DNA of 60,403 nucleotides from DASRAA01 sp036512955 (GTDB lineage Bacteria > Acidobacteriota > Terriglobia > Terriglobales > Acidobacteriaceae), in NCBI GenBank assembly GCA_036512955.1, contig DATBZX010000346.1, positions 1 through 60,403 of the forward strand, read 5' to 3'. The notes under the pieces were generated by a model that saw nothing but the letters and a program-made list of their open reading frames with translations, was not told the origin of the DNA and did no database searches. Within the stretch, counting starts at the first letter, position 1; each line of letters opens with the position of its first letter. Position numbers and translations under genes: made by a program. Below are positions 33,971 through 42,913 of this stretch, piece by piece.

Positions 33971-35836
33971 TTAGTGCGAAACAATTGTGTCCGCTTCAGG
34001 TTCGACGCGCGGCTCGTCTGCTAGAATACCCAATTTCTCCACGGCATCCGCAAGGCTGGTGACGATCCCACTCGCCGCATCGGGTCCGAACCGAGCCGAG
34101 ATGCTCTCAATCGCGCCATCGAAATTCCACAGTCCAACCATGACGGTGATCCTGGGCATCTGCGTTCGGATCTGCGCGTAGAGTCTCCGGATGTGGGTCA
34201 GCGCAAAGGGCTGCAATGCGGAAACAAGAACAACGTCCGGACTGTCCCCAACTAGCTGATCAATCATCTCGGCATTGGTGGCAAGCGAAATGCACCGCGC
34301 CTGGTGGCCTGCACGTTCGAGTAATTGCACTAACATAGTTCCAATGGTTTCGTCGGCGCAAGTCCGTGTGGGCACACAGACGACTGAAATCGGGCTCGCA
34401 GGCAAGACTGTCGCACTTTTGGGAGTTGAGTCGGGAGATTCAGCTTCAGATTGGCTGGCTGGTTCGGCATATCCCTCGTTCAATTCTTCGACCAGTTCTC
34501 GCGTGCTCCGGCAGATGAAGTCTGCGGCTGCGTCATCTAGATCGTTCTGGTGACGGTCTCTTTGGGCCACGCCAAGCGCCGGGATCACGACTGCGTCATA
34601 AAGTTCCTGCAACCGATGCCCCTGCAGTTGTTGTTCGAGCACCTGCCGGGCCTCGCCTACGTCGGAAGCCAGCATCCGCTGGTAGAAGTGCAACTCGGAC
34701 GTCAGCACGGGCTCATCGCCCAGCAGAACATGCAAGAACTCCAACTGCGGAACGTGGCGGCCTAAAACCACTAAACAGACTGTCAAGGGCGTCGACAGCA
34801 CCAGTCCATTGAGTCCCCAGACCAGAGTCCAGAAGATTGCGGCCACCAGAATTGCAAGTGAGGAGATACCAGTATTTGCACCATACAGCATGGGCTCGAC
34901 GAAGTTCGCGACCACGATTTCGGTAATGAGATAGAAACCGACAATCATCCATGAGTGCAGCCATCCGTCGAAGACCGCCAATGACAGGAGGATCGGCATG
35001 AAGGCAGCGATGGGCGGCCCTACATAGGGCAGGAAGCGAAAGACCGCCGCGATAACTCCCCACAAGAGCGCATTCGGCAGACCGATGAGATAAAGGCCTA
35101 TGCCAATGACGACTCCGTACGTCGCGTTGACCATAACTTGCAGAAGCAGGTATCGGCCGATTCGCTGACTTGCATCATCGAGCGCCTGTGTCATCAGCGT
35201 CAGATGTCTGTGACCGACCAGGCGAATAAAGCGGTTCCGCAGGTCTTCGAGACGGAGCAGAATGAAAACGGTGAACACTAATACCACGCCTGCAACACCA
35301 ACCGGATTCAGTACCGTCAAGAGGGATTCCCATGAGCCACCGGCGGGCTTCACCACCTCAACTTCAACCGGCTTACCCGATTTCGAGTCGGGTGCTCCCC
35401 GACCGCTCTGTTGCCGCGCAGTTCGGGGCGTGCCTGGCATGGTCTCGACCATCTCTGCGCCAAGTTCACTGAGTTCCTGGGTGGCTCTGAGCACGCCCTG
35501 GCTGCTGCCCTTGTGGAACGAGGCAATTTTGTTTTCGAAATTTGTTCGGTATGTTGGAAGTTGGGTGGTGACATCGACCAATTGGCCGGTGACTTTTACC
35601 GCAACGAAAACCACGGCGCTCATAGCGAGAGTGACTGCCAGGAGTACAGCTGGAACTCTTGGCAATCGGAGCCGGTCCAGCAACTTTACGAGGGGAGTCA
35701 GCAGAAAGCTGAAGAGCATCGCCAGCGCAAAAGGAACTAGAACAGCTCTGGCAAAGTACAGAGTCGCAACCACGACGACTCCCGCGGAGAGCGCGAAGAG
35801 CTTCGAGATGTCCGAACTGGCCCGATGCTGAGTCAA
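33971..35836 (-). CDS. AI-2E/PerM-family transporter with an extra C-terminal cytoplasmic domain
   Basis: 621 residues. Residues 1-360 are an AI-2E family transporter with about eight membrane segments (ALAMLFSFLLTPLVKLLDRL; GVIAAVFRFLPYVGPPIAAF; WGLNGLVLSTPLTVCLVVLG). The family usually ends near 350-380. Here about 240 residues follow, with CVPTRTCADETIGTMLVQLL and DVVLVSALQPF. That order of strand, helix and strand recalls a B12-binding-like Rossmann domain without a visible DxHxxG cobalamin motif. The start at 35836 is a TTG without a clear ribosome site, so the true start is uncertain. Confidence 0.85.
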   Translation of the reverse strand: MTQHRASSDISKLFALSAGVVVVATLYFARAVLVPFALAMLFSFLLTPLVKLLDRLRLPRVPAVLLAVTLAMSAVVFVAVKVTGQLVDVTTQLPTYRTNFENKIASFHKGSSQGVLRATQELSELGAEMVETMPGTPRTARQQSGRGAPDSKSGKPVEVEVVKPAGGSWESLLTVLNPVGVAGVVLVFTVFILLRLEDLRNRFIRLVGHRHLTLMTQALDDASQRIGRYLLLQVMVNATYGVVIGIGLYLIGLPNALLWGVIAAVFRFLPYVGPPIAAFMPILLSLAVFDGWLHSWMIVGFYLITEIVVANFVEPMLYGANTGISSLAILVAAIFWTLVWGLNGLVLSTPLTVCLVVLGRHVPQLEFLHVLLGDEPVLTSELHFYQRMLASDVGEARQVLEQQLQGHRLQELYDAVVIPALGVAQRDRHQNDLDDAAADFICRSTRELVEELNEGYAEPASQSEAESPDSTPKSATVLPASPISVVCVPTRTCADETIGTMLVQLLERAGHQARCISLATNAEMIDQLVGDSPDVVLVSALQPFALTHIRRLYAQIRTQMPRITVMVGLWNFDGAIESISARFGPDAASGIVTSLADAVEKLGILADEPRVEPEADTIVSH

Positions 35837-36049
35837 TTCATAACCGATTGTCGCAACATCCGCGGTTCAGTGTTGAGGACAAACTATTCCATTTCTCAAA
35901 TGTCTGAGAGACTTTATCGTGAGTGCATCCTGGGCGGACATCGGGCATTGTCTCTATGTGAACAAGGAAATCGCCGCACCAACGAGATGCTCTCGGTTGG
36001 TATCGGCGCACCGGCACTTCTGTCAGCAGCCCATGTGCCGCAACCACAA

Positions 36050-36238
36050 CTAGCTAGACTTCTTTTTAGGTACCTTCGCACCCTTCTTGCGCGCCTCCGA
36101 GAGACCAATTGCAATGGCCTGCTTTCGGCTGGTCACCTTTCCGCCCTTTCCGCCCTTGCCGGATCGAAGGATTCCCTTCTTCTCGCGATGCATTGCACTT
36201 TCTACGCTCTTGCCTGCGGCTTTTCCGTATTTCGCCAC
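36050..36238 (-). CDS. Small lysine-rich protein, DUF6496 type
   Basis: 62 residues, Lys/Gly/Ser-rich with no membrane segment: MAKYGKAAGKSVESAMHR, then SRKQAIAIGLSEARKKGAK. The pattern is that of the short DUF6496 proteins found widely in soil bacteria. A nucleic-acid-binding role is suggested only by its charge. The start is a GTG at 36238 with a perfect AGGAGG 8 bases upstream. Confidence 0.8.
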   Translation of the reverse strand: MAKYGKAAGKSVESAMHREKKGILRSGKGGKGGKVTSRKQAIAIGLSEARKKGAKVPKKKSS

Positions 36239-36334
36239 TGTCTTGCCTCCTGAGCTTTTCGATTCTGATTCGGTACGACTCGACTCCTTAAGAAGTCCAC
36301 TATGGCGCAGGGCAACGGATCCGACGGCCGCATA

Positions 36335-37129
36335 TCACGCCGCTGGCGGCGCGGCTTTCACAAGTCGCGGAGCTCTCTTCAATGCGGGTCTAGCGATCTC
36401 GTGCGCTAAGTTCGGGCGGGCGGCAATATTGGTCTTCTTTACCGTGACAGGCAAATTCCTTTCCGCCGACTGAAGGATCGCCTCAATGATTCTGACGTCT
36501 GCCAGTCCCTCGCGCCCCGAAGGTTCTGGCTCCCGATTCTTCAGAATGCAATCGGAGAAATAGGCGATTTCGGGTGCGAATTGATCTCGCTTTTTGAATG
36601 TGCGCAACCTGGTCCGGCCGCTCACGATCAGCTCCGCCTTGAGCGTGCCTGGCATTTCGTAAGCAGGATCCATTTTTACGACGCCCTTGCTTCCTACAAC
36701 TTCGAAGGCGGAGCGATCAGCGGCGCCAAAACTGCACGTCAGTGAAGCGATGCGATCTCCTGGAAATCGCAGTACCGCGGTGGTGGTGGCGGGAACATCC
36801 TTGAAACGCTGGCCATCGCGCCCGATATTCCAAGCCACGACTTCTTCGGGTTCTGCTTTGAAGAGGTACCGCGCAGCATTGATGCAATAGACGCCCAAGT
36901 CATAGATCGGGCCGCCACCCACTTCCCCTTTCAGCCGGGAATTGCCCGCTTTCACCTGTTGTGAGAAGACAGAATTGAATATTTTGGGTTCGCCGATTTT
37001 GCCTAAGTTCACCCACTCGACGGCCTGCAGGTTGCCGTGCTCGAAGTGCAGCCGATAGGCGATCATCAATTTAATGCCCGACTTTTCGGCCTCGGCGATC
37101 ATGGCTTCGCACTCGGTTTCATCCGGCCG
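36335..37129 (-). pseudogene. 5'-truncated Gfo/Idh/MocA family oxidoreductase
   Basis: The frame encodes about 260 residues of the C-terminal half of a glucose-fructose-oxidoreductase-like protein (MIAYRLHFEHGNLQAVEW, GGGPIYDLGVYCINAARYLF, FSDCILKNREPEPSGREGLA). Homologues have an N-terminal NAD(P)-binding Rossmann domain of about 120 residues. Here it is gone: homology starts at RPDETECEAM and an in-frame TAG lies directly upstream at 37130-37132, followed by the 3' end of another gene. No ribosome site precedes the first ATG (37102). A deletion is the likely cause. Without the cofactor domain it should be inactive. Confidence 0.85.
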
Positions 37130-37171
37130 CTAGCGTGGTCAAAACATCGGTCTTCCTCCCACCGCATGTTG

Positions 37172-37642
37172 TTAACTGTCACCGTGCGGGGGAGGCGTCT
37201 GATCTTGTGGAGGAGTTACCTGCGCAGGCGGCTGTTGACTGGGCTTCGCCCGATCCGGGTGGCTCCGGTCATCGGGAGGTATAGGCGTTTCCTTCGAAGG
37301 AGTCGCCTTCGCTGGTGGCAGTTCTCCAGGCGTCGCCTGGTTTGGATTTTGCGCATCTTGGGGCACTGGCGCGTTCTGATCTGGAGGCAGCGGGGTCGCC
37401 TGCGGATTATCTGCCGGATCCAACGGTTGGGCTGGCGTGCTCTGATTGGGCGTTACGGGCGCCGGCGCTCCCGGGGATGTCCGATTTGGGGTTCCGGAAT
37501 CGGGCTGCTTCGATCCCGGCTGGTTCTGAGTTGTAGGCGTCCGCGGAGTGCCAGTCGTGGCCTGCGCCAGAATTGCCGGGCCCGACCAAGTTAATCCCGC
37601 GATCATTAAACTCTGAATTGCGATTCGGCTACTACGTTTCAC
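37172..37642 (-). CDS. Secreted Pro/Thr/Gln-rich low-complexity protein
   Basis: 156 residues. Signal peptide (QSLMIAGLTWSGPAILAQ), then low-complexity sequence rich in Pro, Thr, Gln, Asp and Asn to the end (PGELPPAKATPSKETPIPPD). No domain is recognised. It may be a disordered extracellular or cell-wall-associated protein. The start is a GTG at 37642 with AAAGGAG 8 bases upstream. The 268 bp between it and the next gene hold no gene. Confidence 0.65.
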   Translation of the reverse strand: MKRSSRIAIQSLMIAGLTWSGPAILAQATTGTPRTPTTQNQPGSKQPDSGTPNRTSPGAPAPVTPNQSTPAQPLDPADNPQATPLPPDQNAPVPQDAQNPNQATPGELPPAKATPSKETPIPPDDRSHPDRAKPSQQPPAQVTPPQDQTPPPHGDS

Positions 37643-37910
37643 GTTGGTTTCTCCTTTTATCTAGCAATCACTCAATAGCTCAATCAGGCGATCCGTGCCC
37701 AGTTTGCAAGTCGAGGCTAGCCCTCCCCCCATCAGCAGGAAATCGGGTTCTACCCGTAGCCGTTCGCGAAAACGCACTTAGAGTAATCGACGCAAGAATT
37801 GCCCTTCAACTCAACCCGGTCAGGCAATCGTCGCCCGCAATTACGGCCTTCTCCGGATACCTTCTCTCGTTCCCAGCACGTATTTTCGATTGCATGGAGG
37901 CGTACCCCCA

Positions 37911-38447
37911 ATGACCAAGAACTCTTTACTTGGACTATTTGTTGACGAACTCAGAGATATTTACAGCGCCGAAAAGCAACTCACCAAGGCACTTCCGAAA
38001 ATGGCGAAAGCAGCGGCATCGGAGGAGTTGCGCAACGGCTTTACAGCTCATCTGGAACAAACCCGCGGCCATGTGGAACGTATGGAACAGATATTCGAAG
38101 CGCTTGGTGAGCGCGCCAGCGGCAAGAAGTGTGCCGGGATGACAGGGCTCATCGCCGAGGGTTCGGAGGTAATGGATGAAGACTTCGAGGGTGATGTTAT
38201 GGATGCAGCCCTCATCGCGGCGGCGCAACGCGTGGAGCACTATGAGATCGCAGCTTACGGCACCCTCTGTGCATTCGCGGATCTTTTGGGCCAATCACAG
38301 TACGCCTCACTGCTTCGTCAGACTCTGGAAGAAGAAAAACAAACCGACCAGAAGCTGACCGAACTCTCGGAGGAAATTAACTCCGCTGCAAATGTGCAGG
38401 TATCTGACGTCTCGACCGGACGGCGCAAGCCGGGTCGAGCCGCTTGA
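37911..38447 (+). CDS. Ferritin-like DUF892 (YciE/YciF) family protein
   Basis: 178 residues, mostly helical. The DUF892 pattern is clear: LFVDELRDIYSAEKQLTKALPKM, then QTRGHVERMEQIFEALGE, DAALIAAAQRVEHYEIAAYG and LLRQTLEEEKQTDQKL. The Glu/His residues of the four helices (for example E in VEHYE) are those that bind a di-iron site in ferritin-like folds. The family is linked to stress responses. GGAGG lies 9 bases before the ATG at 37911. A Gly/Arg/Lys-rich tail ends the protein. Confidence 0.93.
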   Translation: MTKNSLLGLFVDELRDIYSAEKQLTKALPKMAKAAASEELRNGFTAHLEQTRGHVERMEQIFEALGERASGKKCAGMTGLIAEGSEVMDEDFEGDVMDAALIAAAQRVEHYEIAAYGTLCAFADLLGQSQYASLLRQTLEEEKQTDQKLTELSEEINSAANVQVSDVSTGRRKPGRAA

Positions 38448-38577
38448 CGCCAACAGTCTGGGGCGGAGGCGTGTCTCGACCGGCACGCTCTCGCCGCTCA
38501 CTCCATAAGTTGTGGCAGCCCACTCCGCTCGCACATGAATCGCAACCCTTGTTGGTATGGGTTTCAAAGGAGCTACG

Positions 38578-39150
38578 ATGACGCAACAGACTTCAAGAAA
38601 GTCCTACACGTGGATTGCGGTGGTAACCGCTTCCCTGCTGCTTACTTTTGCCGTCGTTGGGTGTAACCGAAATGCCCAACACCCCGACGTAAAAACTGCC
38701 GTGGACACGGCGATGACCCGCAACGATCTCGGCGTGGTGAAAGTTTCCCAAGACCGTGACAAGGGCGTCCTTACCCTTACGGGCGACGTCGAGACACCAG
38801 ACCAGAAGACCCAAGCCGAATCCGTCGCGGCACAAGCAGCTCCGGGCTACACCATCTCGAACGAGATTGGTGTTCGTCCCATCGGTGCGGAAAGCCAAGC
38901 GAAGGCCGTCGACTCCAATCTTGACGATGCCATAGAAAAGAACTACAAGGCGTCTCTCAAAGCGCATCAGAATTTGGACGACCAGAGCATATCTTATAAC
39001 GCCAAGAATGGGACTCTGGTTCTGAAGGGCAGCGTGAAGACCAGCGCGCAGAGAAATGAAGCGCAGAAGCTTGCCAAGGCCGTTCCTAACGTCAAGGACG
39101 TAGTGAATGAGATTGAGGTGAAGCCCGATAAAGACTCGACGGGAAAGTAA
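38578..39150 (+). CDS. BON-domain lipoprotein (two BON domains)
   Basis: 190 residues. Signal with a lipobox-like VVGC (C29), then two BON domains: residues about 35-105 (VKVSQDRDKGVLTLTGDVETPDQ) and about 115-185 (ISYNAKNGTLVLKGSVKTSAQRN, ending VKDVVNEIEVKPD). BON domains bind membranes or polymers and occur in OsmY-type envelope-stress proteins. AAAGGAG lies 5 bases before the ATG at 38578. It follows the DUF892 gene by 130 bp; both fit a general stress context. Confidence 0.9.
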   Translation: MTQQTSRKSYTWIAVVTASLLLTFAVVGCNRNAQHPDVKTAVDTAMTRNDLGVVKVSQDRDKGVLTLTGDVETPDQKTQAESVAAQAAPGYTISNEIGVRPIGAESQAKAVDSNLDDAIEKNYKASLKAHQNLDDQSISYNAKNGTLVLKGSVKTSAQRNEAQKLAKAVPNVKDVVNEIEVKPDKDSTGK

Positions 39151-39168
39151 AGTAAACTATCCAAACAC

Positions 39169-39199
39169 AGAGGGCTGCAGAGCCGGTTTGCGGCCCTCT
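39169..39199 (+). terminator. Hairpin after the BON lipoprotein gene
   Basis: AGAGGGC pairs with GCCCTCT around a 17-nt loop, 19 bp past the stop. Only TT follows, so termination would be weak or factor-assisted. Confidence 0.45.
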
Positions 39200-39223
39200 T
39201 GGCATTCGTTGCGTTCTGCCTAC

Positions 39224-40003
39224 ATGAACCCTCTCTCAAGCTACGTAGCGCGCCGTTGGTTGCCACTGCATACTCTGGCTGTGCTTGCGGCGATTCTTGT
39301 TACTGGGTTGGATTCACACGCCCAAACTACGAAGCCCGCTCCTCCGACTCCCATCGACAAGAAGAAAGTCGAATTGGGTGGTACACCCTGGAATCCGGAG
39401 TGGGACCGTATTATCGAGCAAGCCCTGCCGGCAGAAATGTTGTCTTCGCAAGTCCCACGAGACGTCCGCCGTTTCTGCCCCCGGTTTTATGACATGGGTG
39501 AAACCGACAAACGCACGTTCTGGGCCTACTTCTTTCAAGCCCTGGCAGGTGCTGAGGCCGGGCTGAATCCCAAAACTCGCGTCCACCACACCGAACCGGA
39601 AGTCGCCACGCGCGACGAAGTGACCGGAATGTCCGGACGGACGGAAGGGTTGCTGCAACTAACCTATGCCGACCAAAAGCGCTACGGCTGCGACTTCAAT
39701 TGGCAAGCTGACCGCACCCTGAAACCCAACGATCCTGCCAGGAGCATTCTCCAGCCCAAAAACAACCTTGAGTGCGGTGTGAAAATACTGGCGAACCAGA
39801 TCATCGTTCACCACAAGCCGCTACTCAGCTCCTCAGGATATTGGTCGACGCTGCAACTCGGGCGTCCGAGTTACCGGGTCTTTGCGAAGCAAATGACCAA
39901 TCCTCCGGCTGCTTGTGCGTTGCCGGTCAAATCGAGCATCGACCGGTCAGAGACAACCAAGACCATACAAGAAGGAGCCTCCCAGGCGAAACCGTCGCAG
40001 TAG
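39224..40003 (+). CDS. Secreted lytic-transglycosylase-like protein
   Basis: 259 residues. Signal peptide (LHTLAVLAAILVTGLDSHAQ). The core follows the SLT/lysozyme-like fold: FFQALAGAEAGLNPKTRVHH puts E111 at the catalytic Glu position, TEGLLQLTY resembles the GLMQ(L/I) step, and NNLECGVKILANQI is the later conserved helix. It would cleave peptidoglycan. The C-terminal 50 residues are unstructured and Lys/Ser/Thr-rich. The ATG at 39224 is the first one before the signal peptide; no good ribosome site is seen. Confidence 0.75.
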   Translation: MNPLSSYVARRWLPLHTLAVLAAILVTGLDSHAQTTKPAPPTPIDKKKVELGGTPWNPEWDRIIEQALPAEMLSSQVPRDVRRFCPRFYDMGETDKRTFWAYFFQALAGAEAGLNPKTRVHHTEPEVATRDEVTGMSGRTEGLLQLTYADQKRYGCDFNWQADRTLKPNDPARSILQPKNNLECGVKILANQIIVHHKPLLSSSGYWSTLQLGRPSYRVFAKQMTNPPAACALPVKSSIDRSETTKTIQEGASQAKPSQ

Positions 40004-40060
40004 GAACCATCTTCACTTCCCTGCAGTTATGGGTAGTGATGGCGTTTCGGCTTGAATAGA

Positions 40061-40137
40061 GAGGAGTAGCCTCCCTCGCAGCTACTGCTCACGGGCGACG
40101 ACGCTGTACTTCAGACCAGATATCGTCGTCCCCTAAC
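40061..40137 (-). repeat. Two-hairpin repeat element, copy D
   Basis: Read on the minus strand: GGGGACGACG, a CTGG-CTG loop, CAGCGTCGTC (stem 1), then an arm containing GCAGTAGC pairing with GCTACTCC (stem 2). The pairing TAGC/GCTA differs in sequence from the GAGGAGC/GCTCCTC of the other copies but keeps the stem, a compensatory change. It starts at the TAG that ends the PEP-CTERM-like remnant. Confidence 0.75.
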
Positions 40138-40213
40138 TCCAACTACACATCCGGTTGCGCAGAAACCCGCCAACGCTCGCAATGCACGTACCGAGCAATA
40201 GGAGAAAGCCGCA
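40133..40213 (-). pseudogene. Remnant of a PEP-CTERM-type gene (3' tail only)
   Basis: After an in-frame TGA the minus frame reads CGFLLLLGTCIASVGGFLRN and then RMCSWS before a stop. That is a hydrophobic segment followed by GGFLRxR, the same ending as the PEP-CTERM protein at 42068-42865 (GGFLRKRLLARS). No PEP motif and no body of a gene remains upstream, only copy C of the repeat. I read it as the tail of a deleted paralogue. Confidence 0.45.
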
Positions 40214-40227
40214 TCAAAGTGCACGGA

Positions 40228-40309
40228 TTGAGGAGCGGCTTCACCGCGAGGCTGCTCTTCACCTGAGACGACGCCTTACTGCAGGCCCGAGCACGTCGTC
40301 TCCGAACTT
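40228..40309 (-). repeat. Two-hairpin repeat element, copy C
   Basis: On the minus strand: GAAGTTCGGAGACGACG, a CGGGCCTGC loop, GGCGTCGTC (stem 1), then GGTGAAGAGCAG, the loop CGCGGTGAAG, and CCGCTCCTCA (stem 2). It has the same order and spacing as copies A and B. Confidence 0.8.
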
Positions 40310-40343
40310 CTGGATTTGGGCTATTCAGGGTTACATCCTGCGG

Positions 40344-40403
40344 AAGTGAGGGGCACTCTCACCGCGTATTTTGCCCCCAACGAGGTGTCGGTTAGCTCGA
40401 GTG
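40344..40403 (-). repeat. Partial copy E of the two-hairpin element
   Basis: Directly after the stop of the gene at 40404. Stem 2 is kept (GGGGGCA, loop ATACGCGGTGAGAG, TGCCCCTCAC, then TTCC as in copy B), with GC-shifted but complementary arms. Stem 1 has decayed to a CCGACACCTCG-like remnant. Confidence 0.65.
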
Positions 40404-41942
40404 TTATGGCGTAGCCTCCGCGCGGATCATGAAGACGCCTGGCACACTGGTGTTGTCCAGGTTGATGGTCGCGCCGATGTTATTTGGGTCCGGGAAGATG
40501 CCCGGTCCCCATCCGCGGACCCAACTGTTGTGCTCGCGCCTTGTCAGATCGATTGAGCCAGGAACCTGCATCCCTATCTCAGTGAGAATCGCGCCGATAA
40601 AGAAGTGACTTCCAACCGGCAGCTTTATGGGCGTAATGGGAAACACATTGAATGTGTTGGTATCCACGTTGGCGGTCACCCCGCTCACGCTCCGCAGAAC
40701 TTGAGCGTCGGAAGGATTGCCATCCCCGTTTGGGTCATCCCACAAATACAGCGTCACGGGTTGACCGTTCACCAGGTTGCTTCGCCCTCCTACCGGTCTG
40801 CCAAATGTCAGTACAATCGCCGTGATGGTGGTCGTGCCGGGCTTCACCGTAAATCCGTTCATCCACAGGACGGATGAGTTCGGCGGCTGAACTCCGATTG
40901 AGCTTTCGGTGGTTCCGTCGTCGTATTGGTACGGATATTTCCCGATTGGGCCCGCGCCAGAGAGGCAGCCGTTTTGCCCATTTCGGTTGGGATACCCTGT
41001 CCCGGTGCTGTAGGCGTTGTTCGACCACTCACCCTGGATCTTCCACTGCGTGCCATTGGAGAAGGTGACCAGAGGAGCGCCAAAGGTCCACGCGCATTTG
41101 TCACCGTTCTCATTGCCCGCCGCGTCGAACCACGCGTTCAAAGCGGGATCAGTACGGGCTTCCGAAAGTTCGTGCCCGCTGACATTTGAGAGTGCGTCCA
41201 GTCCCTGCGAATGCAGACCCGAAGTATCCGCGGGATCGCAACCCATATCGCCGTCGAGATTAAAGAAAAAGGCGAACTGGACTGGAATACCCTTGCAAGT
41301 GCCGGCGCTGTGCCACGCGCAATAACCTGCATTGCCGCGCGGAACATCGGTATAGACCGGATAGTACCCATTACCAGACGGATCAGGCTCGGAGATTTCC
41401 TTACAGACTTCCGCCAGAATCACGCCGGGGTTACCACCACCCGAGGCCATGCTGGTGTCAATGAAGTGGCCACCGTAGGCCAGTGTCGATCCTACTTTTC
41501 CGTTCGAGCCAATGTACTCGTTACTGGTCGCGGCATAGTTGGAGTTGCCGAAACCCCGGTACCAGGAATCGATCCCACTGATCTTGTCTCCGGTATAGTA
41601 GGCCCAACTTCCTCCCCAGAAGATGGCCTTGACGTTTGCCTTCGGCATGATTTTCCCTCCATGCCGGGTCATATACGGGAAAGGAAGCCCGGCCGAGGAC
41701 GCCGCTTGATCTTCCGGGGTTCCCTGTGCCCAGGTAATGCCGAGCAAGAGAGGACCATCGGGGTTCTGGTCGCCGGATTGAGCGCTAGCGATCGTGGCCA
41801 ACGCCTGCATCAGGCAGAGCATGGTGATAACGAACACTGACGCGATTACCATTCGCTTTCCCATGGAGCCGTTCGTGTTTTGGCGACCTTCTTCACGAAG
41901 ACCCAGTGCTATTGCGTACCATTTCCCAGTTTGCGTTTTCAT
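40404..41942 (-). CDS. Secreted protein with a HELSE motif, EXORDIUM/phosphate-induced-like
   Basis: 512 residues. A long N-terminus ending in an export signal (MVIASVFVITMLCLMQALA, cleavage near ASAQ). The central domain has VKAIFWGGSW, NVSGHELSEARTDPALNAWF (HELSE at 257-261) and AGNENGDKCAWTFG. This order of a HELxE helix followed by DP, NAW and a Cys-bearing loop recalls plant EXORDIUM-type proteins and their bacterial relatives. Zinc binding is plausible but not shown. The C-terminal 150 residues are beta-rich. GAGGAGG lies 6 bases before the ATG. Element copy B lies in its leader and partial copy E right after its stop. Confidence 0.65.
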   Translation of the reverse strand: MKTQTGKWYAIALGLREEGRQNTNGSMGKRMVIASVFVITMLCLMQALATIASAQSGDQNPDGPLLLGITWAQGTPEDQAASSAGLPFPYMTRHGGKIMPKANVKAIFWGGSWAYYTGDKISGIDSWYRGFGNSNYAATSNEYIGSNGKVGSTLAYGGHFIDTSMASGGGNPGVILAEVCKEISEPDPSGNGYYPVYTDVPRGNAGYCAWHSAGTCKGIPVQFAFFFNLDGDMGCDPADTSGLHSQGLDALSNVSGHELSEARTDPALNAWFDAAGNENGDKCAWTFGAPLVTFSNGTQWKIQGEWSNNAYSTGTGYPNRNGQNGCLSGAGPIGKYPYQYDDGTTESSIGVQPPNSSVLWMNGFTVKPGTTTITAIVLTFGRPVGGRSNLVNGQPVTLYLWDDPNGDGNPSDAQVLRSVSGVTANVDTNTFNVFPITPIKLPVGSHFFIGAILTEIGMQVPGSIDLTRREHNSWVRGWGPGIFPDPNNIGATINLDNTSVPGVFMIRAEATP

Positions 41943-41992
41943 GACTACCCTCCTCTAAGTCATGGGTTGTGGCGGCGTTAGATCGAGAGGAA

Positions 41993-42073
41993 GTGAGGAG
42001 CAGTCTCACCGCGGAACCGCTCCTCACCGGAGACGACGTCGTGTAGCAGGCCAGAGAGCGTCGTTTCCTAACT
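41993..42073 (-). repeat. Two-hairpin repeat element, copy B
   Basis: On the minus strand it begins at the stop of the PEP-CTERM gene (AGTTAGGAAACGACG, where TAG is the stop), has loop CTCTCTGGCCTGC, closes stem 1 with CGTCGTC, and continues GGTGAGGAGCGG, loop TTCCGCGGTGAGA, CTGCTCCTCAC. It ends about 50 bp before the ATG of the HELSE gene. GCCGCCACAACC follows, as after copy A. Confidence 0.85.
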
Positions 42074-42865
42074 TCGGGCGAGCAGCCGTTTGCGGAGGAA
42101 GCCTCCGAGGCCGAGGATGCCCGAGCCCAACATCAACAGAGTTGAGGGTTCCGGGGTGTCACTCACAAAAACCGTCACCACCGAGGGTGAAGTAAGATTT
42201 GGGAAATCGATGCCCAGCAGTCCGCCTTGGTAGAGCAGCTGGTTGTTATTGAAATTCGGTGCAAATGGGTTGCAGCCGTTCGCAACCTGACATGGGAACT
42301 GAGGATTAGCTCCGAGCAGGTTATTCAGCACCGCCGGGTTCACCACATTAGGCGGATTGTTTGGCAGGATCAACCCAAGGAAGGCCCCGTTCACATTAAC
42401 TACAAAAATCCCTCCATTTCCGAGAATCGGACTCATCTCGATGGCGAAGCTAACGTCGTTCCTTCCGTCCTTGGCCGGACCGGTATCGAGAAGGTCGGTG
42501 ATGAAGTTGTACTTGTACTGTCCCACTCCGAACGGAGCAATGATCAAGGACGCACTGCCCAATCCCACGCTGCCATTGTTGCCGGCGAAATGGAGCCAAT
42601 CGGTTGTATCGTGCGTTGTCGTGATCTTCGCCATGGCGTAATCAAGAATCAGGGGAACCGGATTGGGATTGAATACGTTGAAGGTCAAGTTCGTCTTCTG
42701 CCCTTCGAGAATCGTCTGTCCCGGGGGAGCAATTACGATCGGCGGAAGGAAAAGTGGGTTGGCCCAAGTCGTCACCGGTGCCAGACAAAACAGGGCGACG
42801 ATTGCTAGCAGCAATACGACGCTACGTTGGTCAGGGTTCGTTGAATTCAAAACTCGCGTTTTCAT
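42068..42865 (-). CDS. PEP-CTERM sorting-signal protein
   Basis: 265 residues. Signal peptide (VVLLLAIVALFCLAPVTTWA), a beta-rich body with Ig-like strands (TILEGQKTNLTFNVFNP), and a C-terminal PEP-CTERM signal: DTPEPSTLLMLGSGILGLGG followed by FLRKRLLARS. The tail is cut by an exosortase and the protein goes to the surface or matrix. No exosortase gene is in this window. A strong AAGGAGG lies 5 bases before the ATG. Copy A of the repeat is in its leader, copy B starts at its stop codon. Confidence 0.92.
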   Translation of the reverse strand: MKTRVLNSTNPDQRSVVLLLAIVALFCLAPVTTWANPLFLPPIVIAPPGQTILEGQKTNLTFNVFNPNPVPLILDYAMAKITTTHDTTDWLHFAGNNGSVGLGSASLIIAPFGVGQYKYNFITDLLDTGPAKDGRNDVSFAIEMSPILGNGGIFVVNVNGAFLGLILPNNPPNVVNPAVLNNLLGANPQFPCQVANGCNPFAPNFNNNQLLYQGGLLGIDFPNLTSPSVVTVFVSDTPEPSTLLMLGSGILGLGGFLRKRLLARS

Positions 42866-42913
42866 CTTGACCTCCTTCGGGTAATCGGTTGTGGCGGCAC
42901 TGCATTTTGAAAA

